Origin: Ornithodoros turicata
Taxonomy: Eukaryota > Arthropoda > Arachnida > Ixodida > Argasidae
Direction: 5' to 3'
NCBI RefSeq assembly: GCF_037126465.1
Contig: NC_088206.1
Location: forward strand, 33,548,573 to 33,612,572
Length of the DNA: 64,000 nucleotides
The notes beneath the pieces are model-generated. The model was not told the DNA's origin. It saw only the letters and a program-made list of their open reading frames with translations, and did not search any database. Shown one piece after another: positions 39,401-51,400 of this stretch. Within the stretch, counting starts at the first letter, position 1. Each line of letters opens with the position of its first letter. The position numbers and the translations under genes are program-made.

Positions 39401-42400
39401 ATCTAGCGAGAAGAAAAATTCTTTTTCCCACTGTGTTCTCATAATGAGTACAATGCATATATATTATGCTTCAACACATCAGAGAAAGTGTCGCAACACC
39501 TTTAAGGAAAGTGGCTTCCACAACGGCCTAAAGCAGTTCATGACACGAGCACTCTCATCCACCCGGAATGCTCTGCATAACTCTCGTTACCTTCTTACCT
39601 TCGTCACCTTGTCTTATTCGCTGTCAAGTTCTTGTTATTCTGTGTACTGTAAATATGCTTCGATATGATCACCGTGGACAAATATACCTCTTATAAAGAC
39701 GCGAAAGTATTCTAAAGCACTCTGTTCGTCACGGGCTCCCAGAACTTGCAGCGCATGTGTGTCATCCCGCAAAAAATGTGAGCACATATGGTTGCTCCAC
39801 AGTCTACATTCAGTGATTACAACACTATTATGAACGCAAGCGCTCAGAACGGTTTCAAATGATAGCAATTACTTTTTATGTGAAGACGGAAGTGAAAGTC
39901 CCCTTGGAAAATTCGATTTTGCAACACGCGGGACACGGTGCCACGGCTTGAATGCGCTCCGCGTATAGGGCTGGCAAAAAATTCACAGTGCGCCTACCGA
40001 TAAAGTCCGACTGTTGATTTTTCTTCTGTGCATAGTCTAAGGAACTACCTACAACATATAAAATTTTCGAGGCAAGTTTTCGGTGGGGTTTTTTAGATAA
40101 AGGCTTCCGAAATTCGTCATTTTTCGGTGGGATGGTGCTACTAAAAGAGGTATCGCTTACGTTCCTGATAGAGTAGAACAACAAATTATACATCATTCAA
40201 TAGCCACATGAATGACAAGTTAAACGTATAAAGCTCAATCTTATCCGTTTTGTACATCTTCCGCAAAGCTGCAGTGAATATGGTGTTTTAAGGCACTTTG
40301 AGTCAACTTTGATATTTTTTTGCAGACAAACAAAAACCGGTACAGCACTGCCAACGCAGGATCCTATTGTGCCTTAAGTGGTCTAAAGCGAGATCAAGGA
40401 ACTTCTATAATGCGACAAGAAATAGCCTTGTAGCGAACGGTCAAACCCGCGCGCGACGACATCGTCTTATGAGAGGCAGCTTTTTCCTCCTCTCCTACTT
40501 CCCGAACCGCGCAGCGCAGAGAATTCGGAAAGCGTTTATTTCTCCTAACTCACCGATGGCTTCAACATATATTTTTTTCCCGTTCATTCGAGACATCAAG
40601 TGTACCGGATTGTTCGATTTGAGATGGAACTAGCCTAATGCTATCAGCGCCACAGCTGTGAAGCGGCGCAGAGGAGAAACCACAAAAGCGCGGCGCAGGG
40701 GAGAGCAGGGTGTCGGAGCGAACCGGAACCGCAAACCGAAAAAAGAACGCTATTTTAGTGCGAACCGGAACGGAATCGAAACCGTATAAGTTTGTTTCGC
40801 TCAGGAGGGAAACCGAAAAATCTATTTAACGGTTTTCGGTCCAAAAAAAGAACTTCGCCGGTTTGTACTACGGATAGGTGAATGAAACAGACGTCGTGTG
40901 CTCTGAAGTCATGTCATGGGTACCATACGAGGGTTACGGTTACGGTGGAATGTATGTCTGTATACTATGACCCTTAGGCTCCCTTTGTAATAGTTTATCG
41001 TTCACGCACGCACACAGACTTAGAGGTACACGTGACTCTCTAGCAATGTGCTGTACTGTTCGTTCTAATTTGATCCCCGCACCCTCTCAACTAAACAGCG
41101 ACTCAAGGGTGCTGCATAACGGCTTCTTTATCGGTAATGTCACGCAACACGTCCCTTGTTTGAGAGCAGCTAAGTTGAATACATTTACGTATACGCGAGG
41201 GCAAGCCCGCGCGAAGTGGCAACTCTTTTGTGGACAGGACACGAAGAAAATAAAACTGAGCCGTCAGGCACGTTTGTGAGTGAAGGTGTTCCTTGATTTG
41301 CGTCGTACTCGTGCGGTGGTGCTTGCTGGCTAGACAGTAGCAACAGACATTCGGATGGGACGCGATCGCTCCAACCCAGCAAGAAAGTACTTTACGTATA
41401 ACATGACGACATACAAGTCCGTTTGTAGCATGTGCTTCAAGAAAGGAGAAAGCCTATTTGAACAGACAGTAACCTACAGGAACCAGGAGCTACCAATTTT
41501 ACAGCTGTCTATTAATATTAAATACCATGTATGCGGAATAAGCGTGTTTACATTTTGTAACATTGAGTTTTTTTGTGGGGACAAATATTCCCAGCAGAAG
41601 CGGAACCGGTTAAAATCCGGTATGAACCGTTATTTTTTTTGCTCCGGAGCAGAACCGGTACCGGATCGTTTATGATGTAACCGGAACGAAAAACGTTTCG
41701 GTTCGACACCCTGGGGGAGAGGCTGTATGTTATGGTCGCGTAACTAATACAGTTGGTCATGGGTTGGTCACACCTTTTGTTCTGATAAGCAAGTTTAACC
41801 TCACTTAAAGTTCACAGTAATATGCAGCGTTGATGGTGCGACGATCGTGCAAGAAATCAATGTGCAAAATGCCGCGCTCATGCCAAAAAACAGTTGCAAG
41901 CACCTTGCCAGCTGATAGCCAAGTCTTGGCTTTGACAGGTGCTTTCGTTTTCAACTTCGTCACGGCCTTCCACAAATTCTTTATGCCAGGCGCCTTCAAC
42001 AGTGTTTGACCCTGAACTGTGCCTTCAATCTGTGCAGAATTTCGGTCGGTTTTACACCCTCACGAGCAAGAAACTTTATAATACAGTCAAACTCCTTTAT
42101 AACAAACTTCAGGAGACCACGGAAGATCTTCATTGTAAAGGTAACTTCGTTAAAACGGATGTTTCAAAGGAAAAACGCCTTAAAATGCTAGCAATCTTGT
42201 TTATTGGTAGGATTTCGTTGCTCTGATCAAAACGCACCTCAGACATTCAACCTACAATAGGCCTGGAACCTTATCTCTGTTTTGACCTTTTTACTCCCCT
42301 CGCAGCAATAAGCCGCGAAGCTGTGTGACGAAAACAGCGACCAGAACACGTGGAGGGAACACATCAGGACAGCTTCTGGCAACATTACACGTCACCATTT

Positions 42401-45400
42401 CGCAAGTCGGCTTCACCTAACGCCTGTGTGCTTTTGGCGAAGCTCGCTTTACGAACGCGCGACTCGCGGGTGGAAAGGTTGCTGGGCCTTTTGAATCATC
42501 TTGCGAATTTCGGCAGCATAGGCCAAAAACGAAGACACAAAAGTGTTACGACCGGCCTCTTACACTGACAGTAATGGAAAATGAACAATCAGTGTCTATT
42601 TTCTTATCTCAATTTTTATTTTGGTTTAATTATTTTGATACGATTTTTTCTGCGACTATCCTTGTGTTTGCTGACCAAGAGCGAGGTAGGCTCCGCCTCC
42701 TGGATGCTGGCCAATAGGAGGACGTGGAGGGCAGGCACTTACCAGGCCTCTGCTCTCGCCTAAGAGATGGCGCAACGTTACCGTTGTTTCGCGTGTCGGT
42801 CTGTACACCCCGCCACCAAGAAGCAGGTCGCACAAGCGAGGTCCATGAATCCCGACTGCGCCCCACCCCACGTGAAGGAGCCATCCAGAAGGATGAACAC
42901 TAGGGCTGTGCGAGTAGCGAAATTAGAGTAGCGAGTTAGAGTCGAGTTCGAGTAATACCAAGTCACTGTTTCGAGTATCGAGTCGAGTTGGAGTAGTTGG
43001 CGTCCCATTAAATGATAGGTAATGTGTAGAAGCAGGAAGATAGGCATTAAATTTCAAGCTGCTTTAGCGCCGCTTTTTGACCAACTTCCCCTTAAAAATG
43101 TTCTTTTGTGCTACAGTTGACACCAAAAATTGAAATGAATGAAGATGATAAGAGCTTTATAAAAACAATGTGCCACCTAAGGACAACATTGCTAAATGAA
43201 TATTGCAACCACAAAAGATTTGCAAGTTATGGGCAGGAAAACTGGACTTTCTACAAGGTGTGGTTTAACACTTGCCTTACCGCCGCAAAAATGGCCATTT
43301 TTGGGTGGTTTGACAAATATATTTTTTTGTGGCTGACAGTATCACTTCAAGATATGTTGCTATATAGGAAAATGTAGCCAAATCAATGCACTATCGAATA
43401 ATGTAAGTTTAATAAACGAAGCTATCCATGTATTTCCAAAATTGATTTTAGGACACCAAAAAATTGGTGCAAACAACAGAAACCCTAATGAATATACGCC
43501 TGTATCTTGAACAAAAATATCAATCTACAAGTTCTAAAATATACAAAATGTGGCAATCTTTGTCAGAAATAATATCTGAAGATATCAACCCTCTGGATAG
43601 AAGTTCATGAGTTGTGGAAAATAATGTGAACACTGCATGTTGTTCATGTAACTGAGTGACCGAGTTCATTGAAGGAGTAAAACGAAAATTAACAGCGTAA
43701 TTTCTGCTGAAAACATTAGATTCAGGCTCAACTTTCCTGTTGTACCACATATTGCTATTTCACCACTCTTCCATTCCTCCCGGTTAGTTTTGAGACAGGA
43801 AGAAGAGCAATAGTGCAAGTTATACATGCCCACACATGCAGGACAAAAATCTAATTGTCTAACACCTTCAGAGTCGTTATTTGCGTTGTAATAAACGAAA
43901 TCTAATCAAAATATGCTTAAAACGGGAGTATTGCGCATTTGCGAAAGAGGTCTGCCGCGGGAAAACGCCGCCGCAACAAAGATAGAATCTCCACACTACC
44001 TCCTAGGCGCAGGGCCAACTTCATAAATCGCTACCACAAAGAAAAATAGTGAAAATGGAACTCATTCTGTAGTGTAGTATCCAACAAATGTGATTACTTG
44101 TCCAAACCTACTTTAGGGACCGAGTAGCGCCGCTCATGAAACGTCGCTCACCGGTGATCGACTCTCTATGGGCGCGGTAAGAAATCTCTGACATCTCCGT
44201 CAGACATCTCTGAGTTTTATGAAATAGTAAAACCTAAACAGACTCTCTCGCTGAAGAAACGAAACTACGAAATGTGCTTCTCCCGTGTCGGATACGCTTC
44301 CGCGCGCGCGCTAGTAGAGTAGCGCCGCTCATGAAACGTCGCTCACCGGTGATCGACTCTCTATGGGCGCGGTAAGGAATCTCTGACATCTCCGTCAGAC
44401 ATCTCTGAGTTTTATGAAATAGTAAAACCTAAACAGACTCTCTCGCCGAAGAAACGCAACTACGAAATGTGCTTCTCCCATGTCGGATACGCTTGCGCGC
44501 GCGCGCACGACGCCTCCATGGCCAGCAGTAGCAAGTTGTAGCCGGTTTTGCCACTGATAGCCACTACTCAGTCTGTAGCCAAGTCGAGGTTAGCCGAAGC
44601 TAATAGTGAAAACAAGATGGCGGAATTGTGACAGCGGTCACGACCTACCCTATACTAGAGACCTGGACAGCTGGCGATCCCCTATGGAAGAGACGGGTCA
44701 CGGGTTAGTTACGTTAGTGACCGCCGCAAGCGCCACATAGCATTATTGGGGAGAGGGAATCACCCTTGCCACCGCCTTTAGTCTGCTACGCAGGGATACA
44801 CAGGCTGTTGCTAAGCATGCGCTATTATCTCTCTTATACTGCTTCGTCGTTGTCAACACAGCCTACCATACATCGCCGCGGTTTCGACAAGTCACGTGGT
44901 AACGAATAGTGCGAGCTAGCGCCAAATCCCATAGCCAAGCGGCGATTGCCAGAACTACTACCCCGGTGCTGGGAACATTGCGGATGTCCAGGTCTCTAGT
45001 ATAGTAGTAGGTCATGACAGCGGTCACAGCTGCGCCAAATGCGTGTTTCCAAATGGTGGAATCGTTGTGACATGTTATATCTTACATGTGATGGATTTTA
45101 ATGTGGATCTAACGCAAGCTCGAAACGATATCGAGTACTCGAAAGTTGACGAGTCATCATTTGTCGAGTCGAGTTCGAGTCGAGCATGAGATCGACTCGA
45201 CTCGAACTCGAAATTTCGAGTACTCGCACAGCCCTAATGAACACCTGTTCTCTCTCCCTGCCTTTTATGACCCCCGCGGAACCGTCATCTGTTGTGCCAA
45301 GCGCGCCGCGTCGGAATGAGAAACGCTCTTAAAAAGTTTGCCAATCAACATTTGCTTGCAAAACTTCGTTGTAAAGGGCGTGAATTTCGCCCTCCCGATT

Positions 45401-48400
45401 TCAAAATCACTTATTTCTGTATGTTCGTTATACAGGAATTCGTTATAAATGTCCGAAGTATACATTGAATCCTATGGGCACCTGACCAGACCGCGAAAAA
45501 CGTTCGTTATAACTGTGTTTTCGTTATAAAGGCGTTCGTTGTAAAGGAGTTTGACTGTAATACAATGCTCAATCGACAGGTGTACTGAAGAAATGAAACG
45601 AGACTGCACGGCTTCTCACGTGACTACTAACCCACCTACCTAGCACGTGCACAAGCGGCAGCATGTGCACAGCATTCGTTCAGCATGGCGTTCTAACAGA
45701 ACGCCCTCTACAACAAATGTCTCGTTTATATTTGGTCCACCCTCGTAAACAGTAGGGACTGGTATAGTATCCAGTGCTAAGACGGTAACATTGTGGGTTT
45801 GAATATCATTGAGGAGAAGATGTATGAAAGTCATTACAACATATTTTCAAAAATAAACGTGGTACATAGCAAGTTCTTTTAAGCTGTGTTGACTTGTCAT
45901 AGATTGCTTTCCAGCCCTTGTAACCATTGAGAACCTCGACTTATTGAATTAATTCGTACGTACGTATCACTAAAATCCCGAGACTAGTCACTATGAAAAC
46001 AGACACACACAGGCAAAGTCGCTAAAAGGTTTTAGTACATAATATCAATTCTAATCACTAGCTCGCTTGCACTTCAGCAGTTCTTTTATTGAATTACTGT
46101 TTTGAAAAATTCTGGCCATTGATTTATGGTGGGTGACCGTGTACTGCGTACCATGCCATCCAGATATGTTGCTTGGTGATGTGCAGTTTTTAGTTTTTGA
46201 ACAAAATTTGGTTGTCTGTATGATTAGGATGAAGCTTTTATCTTTTGGTTAGCATTTTTCTTTTAACAGGATCGTCTTAGTTTTTTTCTATTAAAGGGAA
46301 TATCGCATCCGTCCCGGTCGATTCTGAAACTGTAGTGCTGTTTTACTCCGCGTTCATAACTGATAATAACGCTGAAAATCCAACACGAATTGGTGGCGTT
46401 GTTCTAGTGCAGTTTCATGTAACACATGGCAAGAGCAGACGACGTATATTGAGAGTATTTAAGGATTCTCTCTTTGGAAACACCACCCAGAGAAGGCCAA
46501 TCAATGAGCGCCCTTTGGCACAGACAAGACTAATCAGGGAGCGACTGGAGGGACCTTTTACTGTGGTTCTGCTCATCATAACTGTATTTCTTTTGTGCCA
46601 TAAGAATGTGAAATCATCATTATAATCATGATCTGCATTGTACTTGCAATGCTTTGGAGTAGAAATTCATTCAGTATGAGGAGAATTAGCGACTGGTGTT
46701 ATATGACAGTATTAGATTTACAATGGTCCTTGAAAGTAATTCCCACAGAGAAATACTCATCAGTCCAGCGTGGCTCAAAACTTCGTGGTCTTGAGTTCTT
46801 CACATTTGTGCATCATCGTGGCATTTGTAATTCATTAGCGGATATTCAGTAATTACAACAACATTAATAATTATTGACCTGGGATGTGAGTGTACAGCTG
46901 TGACACAGTGCTGTCTCCTAATTCCCCCGTAGCTCTTCTGAAGTGCGTCAGCTATGGATAACTGCACTCAACAAAGCTATTGAAGACACTGTCAACCGCA
47001 AATGTTCCTTCTTGCTACTTCAAAAGGTAGGTGCATAACAATAAGGATATAATCATGTTTTCACAAATGTTCAGTTCATAGTGAAGCTAAAATGAATCGG
47101 AACTTCCAGCAAGCAAAACCTAGTTTTCGTAGTTATGATGGCACTAGGTCGGTTGTGATCTGTTTCATCGGCTGTCCACAACGGCGCTCCTGTATTTTTG
47201 GGCACACGGAACGCTGCGGGCCTTTATTTCCGCCCATGCAACCAGAGACCATATTTTTCCAGAACCCTACTCCTTTGTGGGGTAGATCCGGTGACCCTAA
47301 AGTGGCTAGCCAGATGAGTAGGTTTGGGAATGCATTATGCTTCATCATGTAAGCATGGAGACGTGTGGCTTTTTATGGGGATGATGGACGGGAAGCTTCC
47401 AACAGGATGGCTACATTGTTTCTTAAAATCACATAACATGACACAGCCAGCATGTTTCACACTCTGTGATCTCCTTCCTTTTATAGAACAAACATCCTTT
47501 CAGAATCCTTGGTAGAGACACCTCGCTACCCTAAGTGTTCTGGAGTAGCCGGCCCAATGTAGAGTTGGGCCAGCAAGTTGGTAACGTGTTGGCTTGCTGA
47601 GCTCAAGATCGCGGGTTCAATCTTGGCCGAGGACGGTGGCAATGTGGGGGATATAAATATTCCAGCGCCGTGTGTAGGCAATTTTCAGCACACATCAAAT
47701 GAACCCCAGGTGGCCAAATTATCCACCCTGCGGCACGTGCAGCATGTCGCCACATAAATTGGCTGACTCAACTTACATGTAAACCTACTCCCAATTACTA
47801 GTTATGTATGGACCAACATCACACTTTTTTACACAAACCAACCAATCTCATTTGAAAATATTGTTAGAAGATTCAGTAAAAATACACAATTGCGATTCTC
47901 TTCCAACAGCTTAGGCAGCGTGAAATGGAAAAAGCAACAATGCAGCATGACACGATTTTTGCTTGGATGACTGCATACCTTGTGCACATGGAATATAAGA
48001 GAAATATGCAAAGCACGAAATGCTCGCCTGAACGAGGAAAAAAAGAAAAATGAAAATATACTTTGACAACTGCGGAAGTGAATCTCGCTTTTGAAAAGCA
48101 AGTCACGAAACGTGCATTGAAACAATTGTGCCAGCTTGCTTGTTTTCAAATGGTGTTATGATGGGCTAGTCCAAGACCTAGTGCACCTGAAGGGATTAAC
48201 TATTTGAAAGCTATTCCCGCAGTACGTGTTGACCCTGTTTAGTTTCCAAGTTCCTCGAAAAAGAGGAGACGTGACTGGTGACGTCACTATTCGGTCTTAC
48301 CCAACCCTGCCGACCTTGGGAACGTGAGTTGACCGAGTTAACTCCCTAGTTTACTCTGCCTAGTTTTGAAATGTAGGTACTGACGTCATTAGGCAAGTCG

Positions 48401-51400
48401 ACCCGGTTTTCAAACGGCGCTTCGAGTAGAATATGCTCCTCCCGAGTTAACTGGAGTAGGTTTACGAACGTACCCAGTGACATTTGGGCCTCGGGGCATC
48501 AGAACCTCTTGGTCGCTGCTTCACTTTGCTGTGATGGTGTTGAATTCGCTGTAGGATCAGCTGTGTGAGATTGTAAAGCATTCCTGCCATGAATTAGGGG
48601 TATTTACCACACATTCCGAGAAACAGTAGTACTGTTCTGGTCCTTAGCTAGCTCTAAAACGCATAGAAGTAGCTCTCGAACTTCACATGCAACGAGCTGA
48701 TGCGTGTTGTATATATGGTTCTGCACATGCTGATCTGAGGAAAACATCTCGTCGCAAAATTCACACTCGAATTTCCGGGCTTCTTCCATGATGCAGCTGA
48801 GGAGAGCAGCAGCAAAAGCAGACGACAGGTCTGACGTCACTACTCTTAGGTACCCCCCTCTGATAGGCAAGTTGATCCAGTCGATCCAAAGTTGATCCAA
48901 ATTCTGGAACACAAAGGGTGTTTATGTTTATTCGCTTCGAGAACAGCCTGAGTTGAGCGGAAGTCAGTCATCGAACCGGAAATCGCAGTGCGATTGCACA
49001 GTGTCGTCTGCGTCCAGTTGGCGCTGTTTATCACTTTATAACACAAGGTCCGGACTCCACGTGTCCTGCTGTGAGACACACACATTCTTGCACTTAACCT
49101 GTTTCTCTCCATTCTAATCACCTGCCCCAAATTCTGTTGTGTGTCACTTTTCCTCATTCATCCGTTCGCTGTCTCTTTCCATATGTTAATTGCTCGAAGG
49201 TTTCACTTGTGTCTATAATTACAATCTTTCTGGTTTTGTGTTTCTTCTTTTTGCTTTTTGTCTGTCCACCTCTCACCAGGACGAATGTTACATATTCTAT
49301 GTTCTACATAATATGTACAACATGGAATGTTCCCTGAAGAATGCAGACTCAGCATGAAAGCCAACATTAAAGTTATTTGATATGTTTAATTCCCAGCGAT
49401 TTCTATACATTTTTTACACCAGGGGCAATATTTTAGCACTTATAACTACAGTGAAACCTCCCTATCTGTGTCCTACTTAGGGAGGTGTCCGAGTTACAGA
49501 ATACGAGGGAAACAAAAAATGGAAAAGATCACAGCTGTGTTGCCAGAAATGTCCCCCTTCTTCAATTCATGGTCATTAGTGGTACCTGGTCCTCTCTACC
49601 CACTCTTCACTGATAATTATTACTGATTTTGGTAGATTCAGTTCTGTGCAGATTCCACTCAGTGGCATTACCTTTGAAGCTTTTCGAGCAGCGTGCTGCT
49701 TGCTTGATAATTTAAACCAACTTGAAATTAATCTCAAGGACTTGTCTCTGAAGCGTCAGCCCACTTTTCATTGCCTTGGTGCAGTGTGCGTTAACAGGCT
49801 CTAGTCAAACCGAAGACAAGTGCTCCCACAAAGAATAGTACAATGTAGACTGACAACACCTGTTTTTGAACTAAAAAAACTAAAACAACAAAATGCTGAG
49901 CCCAGTATTGGGGAAAAAAAACGGGCGAAAGTCAAGGGCACTTGCTCATTTTGGATCTTTTTGGTGCAGAGATGGGCCGAGATTGAGGTAATTTGGCCAG
50001 GGTTTTGTCCGACTTAGCAAGGAAAACCCTGTCCTACTTACGGGATAGGGAAGTGTCCGACATAGAGAATTTCGTCCCCATGTAGTTTCAATGGCAGCCT
50101 GCCGGTGCAATGAAATCTTGTCTGACATGGGGAGTTGTCCGAGGTAGGGAGGTGTCTGACTTTGGAGGTTTTTACTGTAAATCCTGAATCCGGGCGGTGA
50201 GACAGTCTAGATGAAAAACCATTTCAAAAGTAGCTGCCACCTTCTAGCTGAGGAATTATGAGAACCATCTGGCGAGCTCGCCTTCCAGCCTCTGAGAGAA
50301 GCGTGCTGCCACGGATGTGACCCCAAACGAATATCCAAACAGAGAGCAGGCACATCTGAGCCAGTTTGCCTATGCCCTCGATCACGCTCCGTCATATCCA
50401 CTATGAATGCCTCCAGGTGAACAAATGCGCTAGCCATAGCGTTGTCGTAACTAACAGGTAATCAGCTCATTGATTTCTTTGTTAAAATGTGACTTTCCTA
50501 GCTGATATTACAGCTGAACACTGCTGGAGAGAGTATCATTCATGAGTATGCATTGTGTTTCTCTCGGTCCAACTTTTTTGTTAACTCCGACCTGGCTGAC
50601 ATGACTGACATAGTTTTTGAGGACTTGCAGCTATTTCATGTTTGAACCTTGTTGCACAGAATAATATTGTACGGAAGGGTTTTTTGTTTGGGCTGTTTTA
50701 GTTTAAAGGCCCGTGTTCTTACATAGAAATGCATACTGCATTCTGCGAAAGATTATTCGCTAGCTCATTTTTCATCGATATCTCAAAACAAATTCAACGG
50801 CAATGGTATAACGACGCTTTAAACTGCACTTTCATCCTTAAAATGCGCTTTTATCTGAATTCCTTCACATGAATTTGTATGAATAAGAAAAGTACAGAGT
50901 GAAAACTAAATGATGATGTTGAAAATGCAAGAAGAATGTTGTGTCATGCTGAGGATATCATTGCAAATGCTATGAAAACAAAAAAACATTACTGACAACT
51001 TGGAGAGTGGGCAGATCCTCCTATCAAAAGGGAGAACGAACCAAGCTTGCAGCGTCCCAAGCAAGTGCAGAAGAGAACAAATAGGCGTTGGGCAGTAGGA
51101 GTAGTCACCTAATAGGTTCCCAGTTACTTAATTACTAAAAACTGTAGTTTATTGTTGTTTGACTTTTTACAAAGTATGCCACTTTAACAATGCGTTAATT
51201 AATATCATTGCACTAAAATGTTGGTTTACCGAGCTGCCCCGAAACTGCTTTTTGCTGCTTCAAGCAGGTATTTTCTGGTCCAATTTCTGCTTCAAAATGG
51301 CAAAGCCCAATCGCACCAGTGTGCACATGCCAGCAGAAGAGACAATCAGGGTTCGCACAGGACCTTGAAAGCCCTTGAATATATGAATTCACCCTTGGAA

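Larger units (their letters stand above)
37428..40635. mobile_element. Element with ~1 kb terminal inverted repeats, family unknown
   Basis: Left arm 37428-38440 and right arm 39645-40635 are inverted copies, very similar near the tips (GGCTAGTTCCATCTCAAATC) and more divergent inward. TAAT flanks both sides (37424-37427, 40636-40639), a likely 4 bp target duplication. The centre (38441-39644) has no recognisable transposase and holds a TTAA-flanked MITE. Long arms with a 4 bp duplication occur in several DNA-transposon superfamilies, so I do not assign one. The 88- and ~108-codon ORFs mirrored in both arms are not convincing genes. Confidence 0.88.
42901..45236. mobile_element. Non-autonomous hAT, copy 1
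   Basis: Ends TAGGGCTGTGCGAGTA / TACTCGCACAGCCCTA with GAGTCGAGTTCGAGT-type subterminal repeats, and a perfect 8 bp duplication ATGAACAC (42893-42900, 45237-45244). No transposase. Shares about 13 terminal bases with the intact hAT. Contains a 195 bp tandem duplication and a nested MITE. Confidence 0.93.
42084..45557. mobile_element. pogo/Tigger-like MITE, expanded by a hAT insertion
   Basis: TA|CAGTCAAACTCCTTTATAAC ... GTTGTAAAGGAGTTTGACTG|TA. Without the nested hAT it is about 1.1 kb. Its interior at 42260-42570 matches, in reverse, the element at 57184-59350, although the outer termini differ. Confidence 0.85.

Noticed and set aside
37869..40196. Mirrored ~108-codon ORFs in the two long arms (37869-38198 + and 39876-40196 -) as a conserved small protein.
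   Set aside because: Comparing the arms, most base differences change the amino acid (about nine against two silent) and the C-termini diverge by frameshift. That is not the pattern of a protein under purifying selection.
46335..46625. 96-codon ORF before exon h as an extra host exon.
   Set aside because: No similarity to FGD proteins, and exon g joins exon h directly in phase with no residues missing.
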